A stretch of 64,000 nucleotides of DNA from Verticillium longisporum. Its lineage: Eukaryota; Ascomycota; Sordariomycetes; Glomerellales; Plectosphaerellaceae. The first letter of the stretch is position 1, and each line of letters begins with the position of its first letter. The position numbers and the translations under genes are program-made. The DNA is taken from the NCBI GenBank assembly GCA_019188255.1, contig JAETXT010000007.1:1612001-1676000 (forward strand), read 5' to 3'. Shown in pieces: positions 21,304 to 30,367 of this stretch. Under the pieces are notes generated by a model. That model saw only the letters and a program-made list of their open reading frames with translations, was not told the origin of the DNA and searched no databases.

Positions 21304-22010
21304 CTCGATTGCTTCGTCTCTCGCTGCTAGTGATTATAGCCACCGCAAGCGCTAACTGCTCATAGCATTACCCGCTCGAAACTTTGCAAACACTCAATAT
21401 GATCGCATAAACCTGGAAACCCCAGCATGCTTTGATTACTCTTCCACGCCTCGACGATCTCGATGAGGCGCCACTGACCATCTCGTGCAGGCCATGTGAG
21501 AGCTGTGGCACGGAGAACCAGGTTCACAGCCACAGCCACTCGATCCCCCAACGCTTCGTCACATCCATCGATCCAGAGCATCCCAAGACGAACCAGGCCG
21601 CCCGCCTCCCTTCGGTGCAACTGCCTATTTGCCCTTGGCTCGCTTCCATCCGCCATCCCCAGGGTTCACCATCGCAGCCCTCCATCCCGTTCCCGTTGCG
21701 CGGTTCTCCAGGGAGAGGGACCCTTGCGCCGCCATTTTTCGCCCCCAGGTTGCATCATCGCACGCAACACGCAGTCGAGGAGGGGGCCTCGAACACCAGG
21801 AGCATCACATGCAGGCCATCGCGCGCAACCCCTGCCCAGCTGGGCCAACCTGGGGCGGAGCCCGGTTTTTTTTGCTGAGGAGTTGTTCTTGTTATTTCTC
21901 TCATCGCTGTGATGTCAAGCCCCCAGGGTGGGTGTGGCTGTGATAGGCGCGATCGCAGGATGATCAGCCACACCCACTCTTCCGCAGCTCTCGAGACCCT
22001 GAAGTGGGCC

Positions 22011-22018
22011 TGACGTCA
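22011..22018. promoter_or_regulatory. CRE palindrome upstream of the small Gly-rich gene
   Basis: Perfect TGACGTCA, the binding site of ATF/CREB-type bZIP factors, 260 bp upstream of the ATG at 22278. Confidence 0.5.
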
Positions 22019-22029
22019 CGCCTTGTCCG

Positions 22030-22041
22030 AGGGGGGGGGGG
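22030..22041 (+). promoter_or_regulatory. G tract containing a STRE (AGGGG)
   Basis: A followed by eleven G, twelve bases after the CRE. AGGGG is the stress response element core; a long G tract may also arise as a simple repeat. Confidence 0.35.
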
Positions 22042-22277
22042 ATATTGTGTGGTGTCGTTGCTTGGCCATGCGTTTGAAATTCGTCAGAAGAGAGAAAGAG
22101 AGAGAGATGCCTGTTGCCTGAGGGCCAGAGGATTATAAGAACGAAGCCTCAAGCCGCTCGACGTTGCTCTTTCCTCTCGAGCTCATCATCAACAAGCCAC
22201 CCATCAAACAAGATTACACACACTCTACAAAACCCACTCTTCAACTTAAACCACTACCAACCACTAAAACCGTCAAC

Positions 22278-22544
22278 ATGTCTTCCGGCAACAACAACGG
22301 CGTCACCGGCGGAGCCCAGTTCCTCACCTCCGCCCTCGGCAACACTGTCGGCGGTCTCTCCCGCACCGTCGGTAACGTCACCGGCGCTGCGACCCGCGGT
22401 GTCGGCGACACCATCACCGGCGCTACTGGCGAGGCCGGCCGCCCCGTCGGCGACGGCCTCGGCAACATCGGCACCGGCGTTGAGAACGCCGCCAACTCGC
22501 TCGGCAAGGGCACTGAGGATGCTGGCCAGTGGAAGCGCTCTTGA
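22278..22544 (+). CDS. Small Gly/Thr/Ala-rich repeat protein
   Basis: A single exon of 88 aa starting MSSGNNNGVTGG. It is built from loosely repeated blocks of about 11 residues (NTVGGLSRTVG, NVTGAATRGVG, DTITGATGEAG, NIGTGVENAAN), rich in Gly, Thr, Val and Asn, with no Cys, Trp or membrane segment and hydrophilic overall. The pattern resembles hydrophilin or LEA-like stress proteins, but no named family is claimed. Codon use is strongly biased to C-ending codons, which suggests high expression. A TATA-like ATTATAAG at 22132, CT and A/C-rich leader, and the CRE and STRE sites upstream support a regulated, highly expressed gene. The 3' end converges with the mitochondrial AspRS gene about 300 bp away. 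Confidence 0.75.
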   Translation: MSSGNNNGVTGGAQFLTSALGNTVGGLSRTVGNVTGAATRGVGDTITGATGEAGRPVGDGLGNIGTGVENAANSLGKGTEDAGQWKRS

Positions 22545-22851
22545 ACGTGCCAACGCGAAATACATACACACTCGGGGTGTGTAGGAATGAATAGAATGAT
22601 CGCGGGAGGGATACCACCCGGGCTGTTTTACTAGGAGCGACTTGATACTTGATCACGACGACTATAATAAAGACCATAGCCACAAAACTTGTTCTGTCCT
22701 CTTTTTCGCGTGATACTGCACACTGACATGGGATTCAGTCGGCTGCTGCTGGGCGGAATTGACACTGTGGCGTCATGGCCCTGTCCATGCCAGTCATATC
22801 CATCGTACATTGAGAGGTACACCTAAATCTTACACTACTCATCGTACAAGT

Positions 22852-25020
22852 CTACTTCTTCCGCAACTGCAGGTGATATGTCGTCAGCTGCTCATCGCTG
22901 ATCTTCCCCGGTCCACCAGCAAACTCGTCGACGCCCTTGTTGTTCTTGGGAAAGGCAATCACATCTCTGACCGAGCTCGAACCACTGAGCACCGCCGCGA
23001 ACCGGTCAAAGCCCAGCGCGAAGCCCGCATGCGGTGGGCAGCCCGCCCGCAGCGCCTTCAGCAGGTGCGAAAACTCGGCCATCTTGGGCTTGGTCATCTG
23101 CAGAATGTCGCGGAAGATGAACTCCTGCATGGCGGCGACGTGGATACGCCTGCTGCCGCCGCCGAGCTCGACGCCGTTGAGGACGAGGTCGTAGTGGTCG
23201 GCCTTGGCCTTCAGCGGGTCTGTGAAGAGGAGCTCGAGGTCCTCGGCCGTGAGCGGCGCCGTGAACGGGTGGTGGGTGGCAGAGAAGCCCGAGGAGCCGC
23301 CCTGGCCGACGTCGACCTCCTCGTTGGGCGTGAACATGGGGAAATCGGTCACCCAGAGGAACTGGAAGCTGTCGTCACGCTCGAGGAGCTGAGCCTCGAT
23401 GGCGGCGTGGTACAGCGCGATGCGGACCTCGCCGAGCTTGGTCGAGCCGCCCTGGTGAGGACGGTCCTGACGCGCCTGGAAGACGACAACGTCACCGTTC
23501 TCAAGTGTTGGCAGTCCAGACTCGGGCGAGGCAGCATCTTGCAGGGTCTTGAGGCCGTCGGGACCCAGGGCAGAGAAGCCCTCGAGGGGCTTGCTTGTGT
23601 CGTACATCAGGGCTTGGGGCGCGCCATCCGGGTTCAGAGAGTGGCTCTTGTGAAGGTTCTGCAGAAAAATTTGCATAAACTCATGGACCTCCTTTCGGTC
23701 CGCATCCTCATGTGGCCGGAACACCCAAGCATCAACGATGGGCCTCTCGAGATCGGTGATCATGCTGACAAAGTTGGGGCTCAGGTGGGCGTCGACCCGT
23801 TCGATGCGGTTCGGGATGCGCAGGTCAGGCTTGTCCGAACCGTACAAATCCATGCACTCCTGGTACTTCATCCTCCGGAACGGTGTTGAAATGGCTGGGT
23901 ACTCCTTGTAGGACACAGGCTCTCCGCCGGATGGCTCATCCGAACTTGGCGCACTCTTCCTGTGAGGGATAAAGGATGTGTCGTCGTCCTTGCGGTTGTA
24001 CTCCTCGCGCATGGCATCCCATGTCGTCTGCATGAACGCTTCCACATCAGCTTGAATCGTTTCGCCAGTCGCAAACGACTTCTCCAGATCCATCTGCGTA
24101 AACTCGGGCTGCCTGTCGGCCCTGTGGTCCTCATCGCGGTAGCAGCGCGCAAACTGATAGTAGCCACCCAGTCCCGCGGCCATGAGCACCTGCTTGTACT
24201 GCTGAGGGCTCTGGGGCAACGCGTAGGCATGGCCCGCCCTGCGGGTGGGGACGAGAAACTCGCGCGCGCCCTCGGAGGTGGACTTGAAGAGCGTCGGTGT
24301 CTCCACATCCATGTAGCCCAGCCTGCTCATGGTCTGGCCTAGGGATGCCTTCAGAAAGGCACGGAAGCGCAGCGATTCCTTCAACTTGGCGTGGAAGCGC
24401 AGCTGCAGGTGGCGAGCCTCGGGCGGGAAGACGGCGTCGGATGAGACGATAATGTCCTTTGGGAAAGGGTTCAGGTGGCCGATCGACTCGATCTCCATGT
24501 CGAACTTGGTCGGTGATGATGCGTCGGTCATGTTGCCAGTCACCGTCACGGCGCTGTAGGGTTGGATTTTGCGTAGGGCGTCGGCCTTTTCGATTCCCTT
24601 GGCGCAGATCTGGCCCTGGAACTCGCCGTTGTTGAGCTCAATGTTGGCGAATGCCAGTTCCTTGGATACCTTTCGAATCTTGCCAATGAAGCCATGGATT
24701 GTGACTGCCGTTTCGCCAGGTTTCCATCGTTCTCGTGGGGACATTTTCGGGAAGAAGACTGGACAGGACAGTGGTCAGTAGCTGCCAAAAGTATGGCGTA
24801 GCGGCTGGGGTTGGCACTCACGGAGATCCCTAAATTGACTCCCCAGTTGTTCCTTGTCGGCCGGCTTTGGCTGTTTCGAAGAGTAGAGGCGATTTGCTCG
24901 CGATGGCGTCGTGGGTCTGGAAAACCATGGCTGCAGTCGGGAGAGTTGTCGAGCTCTCAGCGTCGTCCCAGACCCGCGCGACGCCAGCGTCCGGCAGCTG
25001 CAGCAACATTGGCGCAGCAT
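22852..25020 (-). CDS. MSD1: Mitochondrial aspartyl-tRNA synthetase
   Basis: Class II synthetase of bacterial AspS type, charging mitochondrial tRNA-Asp. Two exons on the minus strand, 25020-24822 and 24758-22852, give 701 aa. The N-terminus, from the first in-frame ATG (MLRQCCCSCRTL), is Arg-rich and acid-poor and reads as a mitochondrial presequence. An OB-fold anticodon domain follows (TAVTIHGFIGKIRK), then class II motif 2 at CYRDEDHRADRQPEFTQMDLE (about residues 272-292) and motif 3 GFALGFDRFAAVL near the C-terminus. The 63 bp intron removes the gap between RDL and FFPKMSPRERW. The long second exon is uninterrupted. It is divergent from the MEMO gene across a 449 bp spacer. The cytosolic tRNA-Asp 1.5 kb away is unlikely to be related. 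Confidence 0.94.
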
Positions 25021-25469
25021 CAGAGCCCGGATGGTCTGTCCAAGCCGGACAGTGGCACAATAGAACAGGCGAGATTGGTCGCGCAAGGTAGCATGTGTGT
25101 CAGTGGGAGAATGTCGAACCTTGTTTCATGGTGTTTTCGAGCTCGCGATGGAAAAGTGACTCGAGCTAGTGGGAGCTCCAGCGTGGTTCGACGCCAAGCG
25201 CGACAGGGGCAGGGGTGCGTGGGAGCTCGGATGTCCCGTCATCAGCCTGCAGTGGCTCAGGCGCTGCCCTGCCTGCCCCTCCTCACGCCTTGAAGCTTGA
25301 ATGCGGGGCAGCGTCCTCCTCCTCCAGCAGTTGGACCCTCATCCTCGACGTCAGGTCGGCATCAGCGGTTGACTCGCCTGGCTAGAGTGGAAGACTTTGG
25401 AACTCCCTTCTGCTCTGTTTGTGCTATTAGGATTTGACTCAGGAGCAAAGCACATCGACAACGCCCATC
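25021..25469. promoter_or_regulatory. Shared divergent promoter, MSD1 and MEMO genes
   Basis: 449 bp between two divergent start codons, so it must hold both promoters and leaders. No canonical TATA box was seen. On the plus side a TTG-initiated extension of the MEMO frame reaches 25434 but has no ATG. Confidence 0.6.
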
Positions 25470-26514
25470 ATGTCCTCTCGAGATGTCCGGAAACCCGGCA
25501 AGGCGGGCTCATGGTACCTGGCTGACGCAAAGCAACTGGCTGAACAGCTCGAAGGCTTCCTGGACGATGTGCCGAGCCAAATCAACTCGTCAGACGTCCC
25601 GATCCCCGGCGCCCGCGTGATCATTGCCCCGTGAGCACGAACAAGCCCGCTGTCCGGCCCCCTTTGTCCACTGACGCCTGCGCAGGCACGCAGGATACAG
25701 CTACTCGGGCCCGACGGCAGCCTGGGCGTACAAGAGTCTCGACCTCAGCCAGACGAAGCGCGTCTTCCTCCTCGGCCCATCCCACACCTTTTACCTCAAG
25801 GGCTGCGCCGTCACGTCCTTCAAGCACTACGGCACGCCGTTCGGCAACATCAGGGTCGACGAGGAGGTCACCAGCACGCTCCGCACCGCCCTCTCCCTCC
25901 CCGACATGCCGCCGGCCAACGACAACAAGGAGCACTCGCTCGAGATGCACCTGCCCTACCTGTGGACCATGTTCGCCAAAACGTTCGGCTCGCCCGACGC
26001 CTTCCCGACGCTGGTGCCCATCCTCGTCGGCGACGGCACCAAGACGGCCGAGCGCGCCGTCGGCGCCTGGCTGCTGCCGTACCTGCGGGACCCGGCCAAC
26101 GCCTTTGTCGTGAGCTCGGACTTTTGCCACTGGGGCGACAACTTCAGCTACACGCCCTACAGCCCGGACGCCAAGGTCGACGGCAGCTTGTCACACATTT
26201 CGTCGCGGTCGCGCGTGCCCGCGGGCCGGCCGATTCACGAGACGATCAAGGAGCTCGACGACCAGGCCATCGCGGCCATCAAGACGGGTGAGTATGCTCG
26301 ATTTTACGACAACCTGTCCTTGACCAAAAACACGGTCTGCGGACGGCATCCGATCGGCGTCATGATGGCGGCACTCGAGCTGCTCGCCGAGGAGGAGGGT
26401 CGTGGTGGGGAGGACAAGGGGAGGTTCCAGTTTGTTCGGTACGAGAGGAGTAATTTGGTGGAGGATGCGGACGACATGAGCGTGAGCTACGTGTCGGCGT
26501 ATGCGGTGGTATAG
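25470..26514 (+). CDS. mho1: MEMO family protein
   Basis: Homologue of human MEMO1 and yeast Mho1, a single-domain protein structurally like aromatic-ring dioxygenases and reported to bind metal; a role in signalling and copper/redox balance is known in animals. Exons 25470-25630 and 25686-26514 give 329 aa, a normal length. The start MSSRDVRKPGKAGSWYL is typical of the family. The three metal-site motifs are visible: PHAGYSYSGP (the His split from Pro by the intron), LGPSHTFYLKG, and SSDFCHWG. The HSLEMHLPYL block and CGRHPIGVMM are also conserved. Cytosolic, no signal peptide. The 55 bp intron starts GTGAGC and ends GCAG. Confidence 0.93.
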
Positions 26515-27098
26515 GGCTTTCTCAAGTGGTAGGTGTAAGGGCGTTGCCATGAACAATTTTTCCAATACACTCTCAGCCGGAGAACTAATCTAGCCAGCCG
26601 CATGGTCGTGATGGGATCGATGGATGGTAACATCATTGCTTCACTTGTTGATTAGAGGCAGGGTCGACCCCTGTCGTACAGCGAATGCGGCGGGTCTCGG
26701 GCGGCGCGCAGAGGGCACCCAAGGCACGTCACGCACACGGCAAAGCCAATGCAGATTGGCAGACTACTGGAATTCGTCGGTCATCGGCATCTCCATGTCT
26801 CCATGTCCTAAAATATTCTGGACGCTCCTCGCCGTCTCTTCCGATCCGAGCTTCCTCCAATTTTTTCCCTCACCTTGACCACACACCCGAGTCGTTCTCG
26901 AAAACCCTTCTGTCTCCTTCTGTTCTTGACATTTCACCATCGTCTCTAGACATGTCCCACATTTAGAACGCGACCCCAACCCTATCTCCGCCACCTCAGA
27001 CAGCCCGTCGAATTCTCAATTGGACCTCACCTCGCAAGAACCCTCCTCCATCAGGAGCTCCAAACGCAACCCACGAGCCGACAACCCCTTCGGTCACC
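26515..27098. other. Promoter and leader of the membrane protein gene
   Basis: 584 bp with no gene. The right third is pyrimidine-rich (about 26825-27060), as expected for a transcription start region. No clear TATA box. Confidence 0.4.
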
Positions 27099-28337
27099 AT
27101 GCGCTCATCATCCATTCTCGTCCCGCTTCTCGCGCCCTTTGCGGCTGCCTTTGCCGACCCTACACCAGCACCCGCGGCGGCGCCCAGCTCGCCGGCAGCA
27201 AACATTGTCCCTCGTGCCAAACCTCTGGCGCCCGACGCGCCTTGGGTCTCGGTCAACAAGAAGGGCACTCCCACGACCATCACCCCCGTTCTCACCACCG
27301 TCTCCGGCACCCCGACCTATGAGTCTGGCGCGCCCAACGCCCTGACCGGCACCGTCTTCACCTTCACAAACCGCCGCGATGCCTTGGTCAGCGTCAGCAC
27401 GGGCGATCCGCCCATCGCCACGGCCAAAGCTAAGAACGGAAAGGGTGCTTTCGTCCCGTGTCACAACATCGACATGGAGCACGCGCCTTTCTGTGCCCCA
27501 GAGAAGGACGGCGAGCTCTTCGTCGGCAAGACCTACTATGGTATGTGCCCTGTCTCCCCTCCCCTCCCCCAGCGTCGCCTTCATCCATGGGCTCCCTTGC
27601 TAACGGCACCAGTTACCTGGGATGCCACGGCGCCCGTCCTCAAGAGCAACACGAGCGAAAAGGTCTGGATCCACCTCGTCGGCTACTACGTCAACAGCAC
27701 GACGGGCGAGATCGACGACACCGAGGTCCCCATCTTCAAGCCCAACATGAAGCTCGTCAAGCCCGCCAAGCACGGCTTCTACCCCTGGCACGTCGGCGGC
27801 AACACCATCCCCCGCGGCGAGCAGAACGCCACGATCCAGCTGCGCATCCAGCGCCACATTGACGACGAGTACGTCGGCCCCGACGTCGTCGGCCAGACCG
27901 TCTTCGTGCGCCGCCAGGACAGGCCCCCGCACCGCGACACCCGGCCCCCGGGCGACAAGGAGCTGTACATTGCGCTGCCCATCGTTGGCGCCGGCCTCCT
28001 CTTCATCCTCGGTGGTCTGTTCTGGTACAACAGGCAGAGCCGCCGCGTCGGCCTCGGCAACGTGTCGAGTCGCTCCGGGTTCGAAAAGCGCAAGTCGCGC
28101 GCCGCCAAGCTGCTGGCCAAGATGCACGGCGGCAGCGGCAGCGGCAAGGCGTCTGGGTCCGGCGGTCGCGGCAGGACCAGGGGCGAGAATGCCTTTGACG
28201 GCGAGAACATGGAGCTCATGGGTGGCCACGATCGGGACTCGAGCCCCGACTCGGATGGCGGCTGGGACGCGAAGCGCTTCGCGGGAGGATCGGGGACGCG
28301 CTTCATGGATGATAGGAAGCAGAGGAAGAGGGCGTGA
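27099..28337 (+). CDS. Single-pass secretory-pathway membrane protein of unknown function
   Basis: Exons 27099-27540 and 27613-28337 give 388 aa. The order is: signal peptide MRSSSILVPLLAPFAAAFA; a Pro/Ala-rich linker; an extracytoplasmic domain with paired Cys (FVPCHNIDMEHAPFCAPE) and N-glycosylation sequons NTS, NST and NAT; a transmembrane helix (IALPIVGAGLLFILGGLFWY, about residues 293-312); and a basic, Gly/Ser-rich cytoplasmic tail ending in a run of Arg and Lys. The topology is type I. The 72 bp intron is in frame, so an unspliced reading also stays open; splicing joins KTYY to VTWDATAP, a more natural strand. The luminal domain does not belong to a family I can name with confidence. 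The cell-surface or ER/Golgi location is inferred from topology only. Confidence 0.82.
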   Translation: MRSSSILVPLLAPFAAAFADPTPAPAAAPSSPAANIVPRAKPLAPDAPWVSVNKKGTPTTITPVLTTVSGTPTYESGAPNALTGTVFTFTNRRDALVSVSTGDPPIATAKAKNGKGAFVPCHNIDMEHAPFCAPEKDGELFVGKTYYGMCPVSPPLPQRRLHPWAPLLTAPVTWDATAPVLKSNTSEKVWIHLVGYYVNSTTGEIDDTEVPIFKPNMKLVKPAKHGFYPWHVGGNTIPRGEQNATIQLRIQRHIDDEYVGPDVVGQTVFVRRQDRPPHRDTRPPGDKELYIALPIVGAGLLFILGGLFWYNRQSRRVGLGNVSSRSGFEKRKSRAAKLLAKMHGGSGSGKASGSGGRGRTRGENAFDGENMELMGGHDRDSSPDSDGGWDAKRFAGGSGTRFMDDRKQRKRA

Positions 28338-29137
28338 ACGGGCAGGCGCGGCCTGAATGCAAAAGTCATCTTTTCCGCCTCATCCTTCTCGTGTCAAGTG
28401 CGAGACCTGTGTCAGGGTGTGCAGCGATGGCATCTGCTGTGGGCATGTTGTCACTGGGAGAATCAGTCGGGCATATCACGGCTGGCTGGTCTAACAGCTT
28501 GGCAGCACATCGGCTGATAGAGCTGCCTGCCGTCGTGTGCGAGCGACAGGAGAAGAGCGAAATTCGCTGCTTTGCAGCCCTCGTTTTGTGGGAACATCCT
28601 GCCACATCAAAAGCTGGCAAGCACCTCTTGACAAATGTCCCACGAATGCCTAGTGGTTCCTGCCACGGGCTGTGCGTGGGCAGGCTTTCGGAGTTACGTC
28701 CAGCCGGTCGAGCGAGTGACGATCAACCCCGATGGCCCAAGGTTTCCCACGGTTTCCCACAGAGCTGACATGCTTTCCGTAGCCCACCCGCATCGCAGCT
28801 TCTGTGGATCGAATTCATATCGCAAAAGGTTCCAATCTTGCCCATATCCCGTGACTTGGAAGCACGATGCCCGAACAAAGTTCTCTAGGAGCGGAAACGC
28901 GAGGCAGGAGACGTCCCTGTCGGAGAAAGGTCATCTTCCTGCCAGCATGCCTAGGTATATAAGATGCTCCCCCGGGATTCGACATGACGGACCTCCATAC
29001 GGAGCATGTTCAATTGCTTGTGAGCTTCGTCTACAGTTACCCCATCACAAACGCTGCCACCAGCACACTTTACTTGAGCATCGACTCAGACCCATACCGC
29101 TTCCTCAGTCACAAGCCCTTGGCAGCTCTTGATCAGC
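28338..29137. other. Intergenic region with TATA box for the Asn/Gln-rich gene
   Basis: 800 bp. TATATAAG at 28956-28963, directly after CCTAGG, lies 175 bp upstream of the ATG at 29138 and is the likely core promoter. No gene seen in the rest. Confidence 0.45.
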
Positions 29138-30367
29138 ATGAATAATCCATTCCTGCCGGGTCAGATGCCTCAAGGCGGTTCAGGCCAGCAGCAGCCTCCT
29201 GCGATGACTAACCTTCAAGGCTACCTCCAGTCCCAGCAATATACCACTCCAATGGGCCCGATTCAGGGGCCAGTCATTAACACTCAGCCAATTCACAACA
29301 ACAACAACAACAACAACAACAGCATGTTCGCCCTGCCTCCTCGACCTCCACTGAATTCAAGCACCTCTTCAAATCGCGTACTCGTCGTTCTGGCTTTCCC
29401 CACGCCGTCCGCTGCCGCGAGGTTTCGTGGGTCTGGCCCCATGAGCCTCCAGTACCCTGGCTACTTTCACTGGATCAACTTGCCACAAAACCCCGGAACT
29501 GTCTTGCACAGTCATGCTGCTTGGGCAAGTTGCCCAAAAGTCGTCATTCTCATGGCGGAAGATGATTATCAGAATTTCAAGTATTTCTGCACGGGACTTG
29601 CAAGCTCTGGGCCGGTTCCCTGGAGTCTCGAGCCGCACATCATCAAGTATCTGCGTGTTCACGGACATGACGAAGTCACTTTGGTCGATCGTTTCTCGCA
29701 GCTTTGCCTCTTCGGCGCGGACGACGACTTGACCGCGACAGAACATCTTTGGTGGCCGGGAGAGCTGGTGGGGGCCGCGAGCCAGGGCTTTCGCTGGTCC
29801 ATGATGCCACCCAACAACCGAAGAAACAGGCCCGGCCAGGACTACAGCGCCTGTGGAGAGTACAGGTTGAGCAGGGTGGAGTTGCGTGCCTGCAGGCAGA
29901 ACATGATGGAAGCTCCAGGATGCCACGCCGTGCAGCACTACGACAGATCTTGGGGAACCGGCATGAACCCGAATGAGCCCCCGTCGCCCATGGATTTATT
30001 CCTCAGGTCCATGGATCGCGTGATCTTGCCTGCACAGAATGAACCACAAAGCAATGCTTCGACCCCGATGACCTTGGTCAACGACTTCGGCACCGGTTCT
30101 ACCGTCTCACCGGCAGGTGGCGAGTACGTTGCAGAATCTCAAGACTACTTCACGTCAGACGAGCAGCTTTTGCAAGCCCCCATGCCCAGCGAACCCTATG
30201 CGAATAGCGGGCCCCAGATGGGCTCGATATGGGACCAACTCTTGGTGCCGCCCACGGGCAATCCACAAGAAACGCAGTATAGTGTCGATCCCCGACTGCT
30301 GCAGACGTACAACGAACCAGCTTCGAACGACGAGGAGATTCTTCCGTTTCCTGGCGCTGCCTTGTAG
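29138..30367 (+). CDS. Asn/Gln-rich orphan protein
   Basis: A single exon of 409 aa with an ATG 175 bp below a TATA box. The first 80 residues are low complexity: Gln, Pro, Met and a run of eight Asn (HNNNNNNNNSM), like a prion-like or disordered activation region. A more ordered middle follows (residues about 80-270: SSNRVLVVLAFPTPSA, YPGYFHWINLP, PKVVILMAEDDYQNFKYF, EHLWWPGELVGAASQGFRW), then a disordered acidic C-terminus. No signal peptide, membrane helix, zinc finger or known catalytic motif. The ordered middle with strand VLVVLAF and VVILMAED could be an alpha/beta fold. I do not recognise the family. It stands at the left edge of the 15.7 kb gene-poor region. Confidence 0.72.
   Translation: MNNPFLPGQMPQGGSGQQQPPAMTNLQGYLQSQQYTTPMGPIQGPVINTQPIHNNNNNNNNSMFALPPRPPLNSSTSSNRVLVVLAFPTPSAAARFRGSGPMSLQYPGYFHWINLPQNPGTVLHSHAAWASCPKVVILMAEDDYQNFKYFCTGLASSGPVPWSLEPHIIKYLRVHGHDEVTLVDRFSQLCLFGADDDLTATEHLWWPGELVGAASQGFRWSMMPPNNRRNRPGQDYSACGEYRLSRVELRACRQNMMEAPGCHAVQHYDRSWGTGMNPNEPPSPMDLFLRSMDRVILPAQNEPQSNASTPMTLVNDFGTGSTVSPAGGEYVAESQDYFTSDEQLLQAPMPSEPYANSGPQMGSIWDQLLVPPTGNPQETQYSVDPRLLQTYNEPASNDEEILPFPGAAL

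Larger units (their letters stand above)
18935..22277. other. 3.3 kb gap holding a 5S relic and a tRNA
   Basis: No protein gene could be supported. It contains a decayed 5S rRNA-like sequence, an intact tRNA-Asp and, near its right end, CRE and STRE sites for the small Gly-rich gene. A CCTAGGTACCTA element lies at 19932-19943. Confidence 0.45.

Noticed and set aside
21232..25020. Functional link between tRNA-Asp and the mitochondrial AspRS gene
   Set aside because: The tRNA is cytosolic and the enzyme carries a mitochondrial presequence; adjacency is most likely chance.
27541..27612. Retained in-frame segment as coding sequence in the membrane protein
   Set aside because: It has GTATGT and a CCAG end, is Pro/Leu-rich, and splits a natural KTYY-VTWD strand; treated as an intron.
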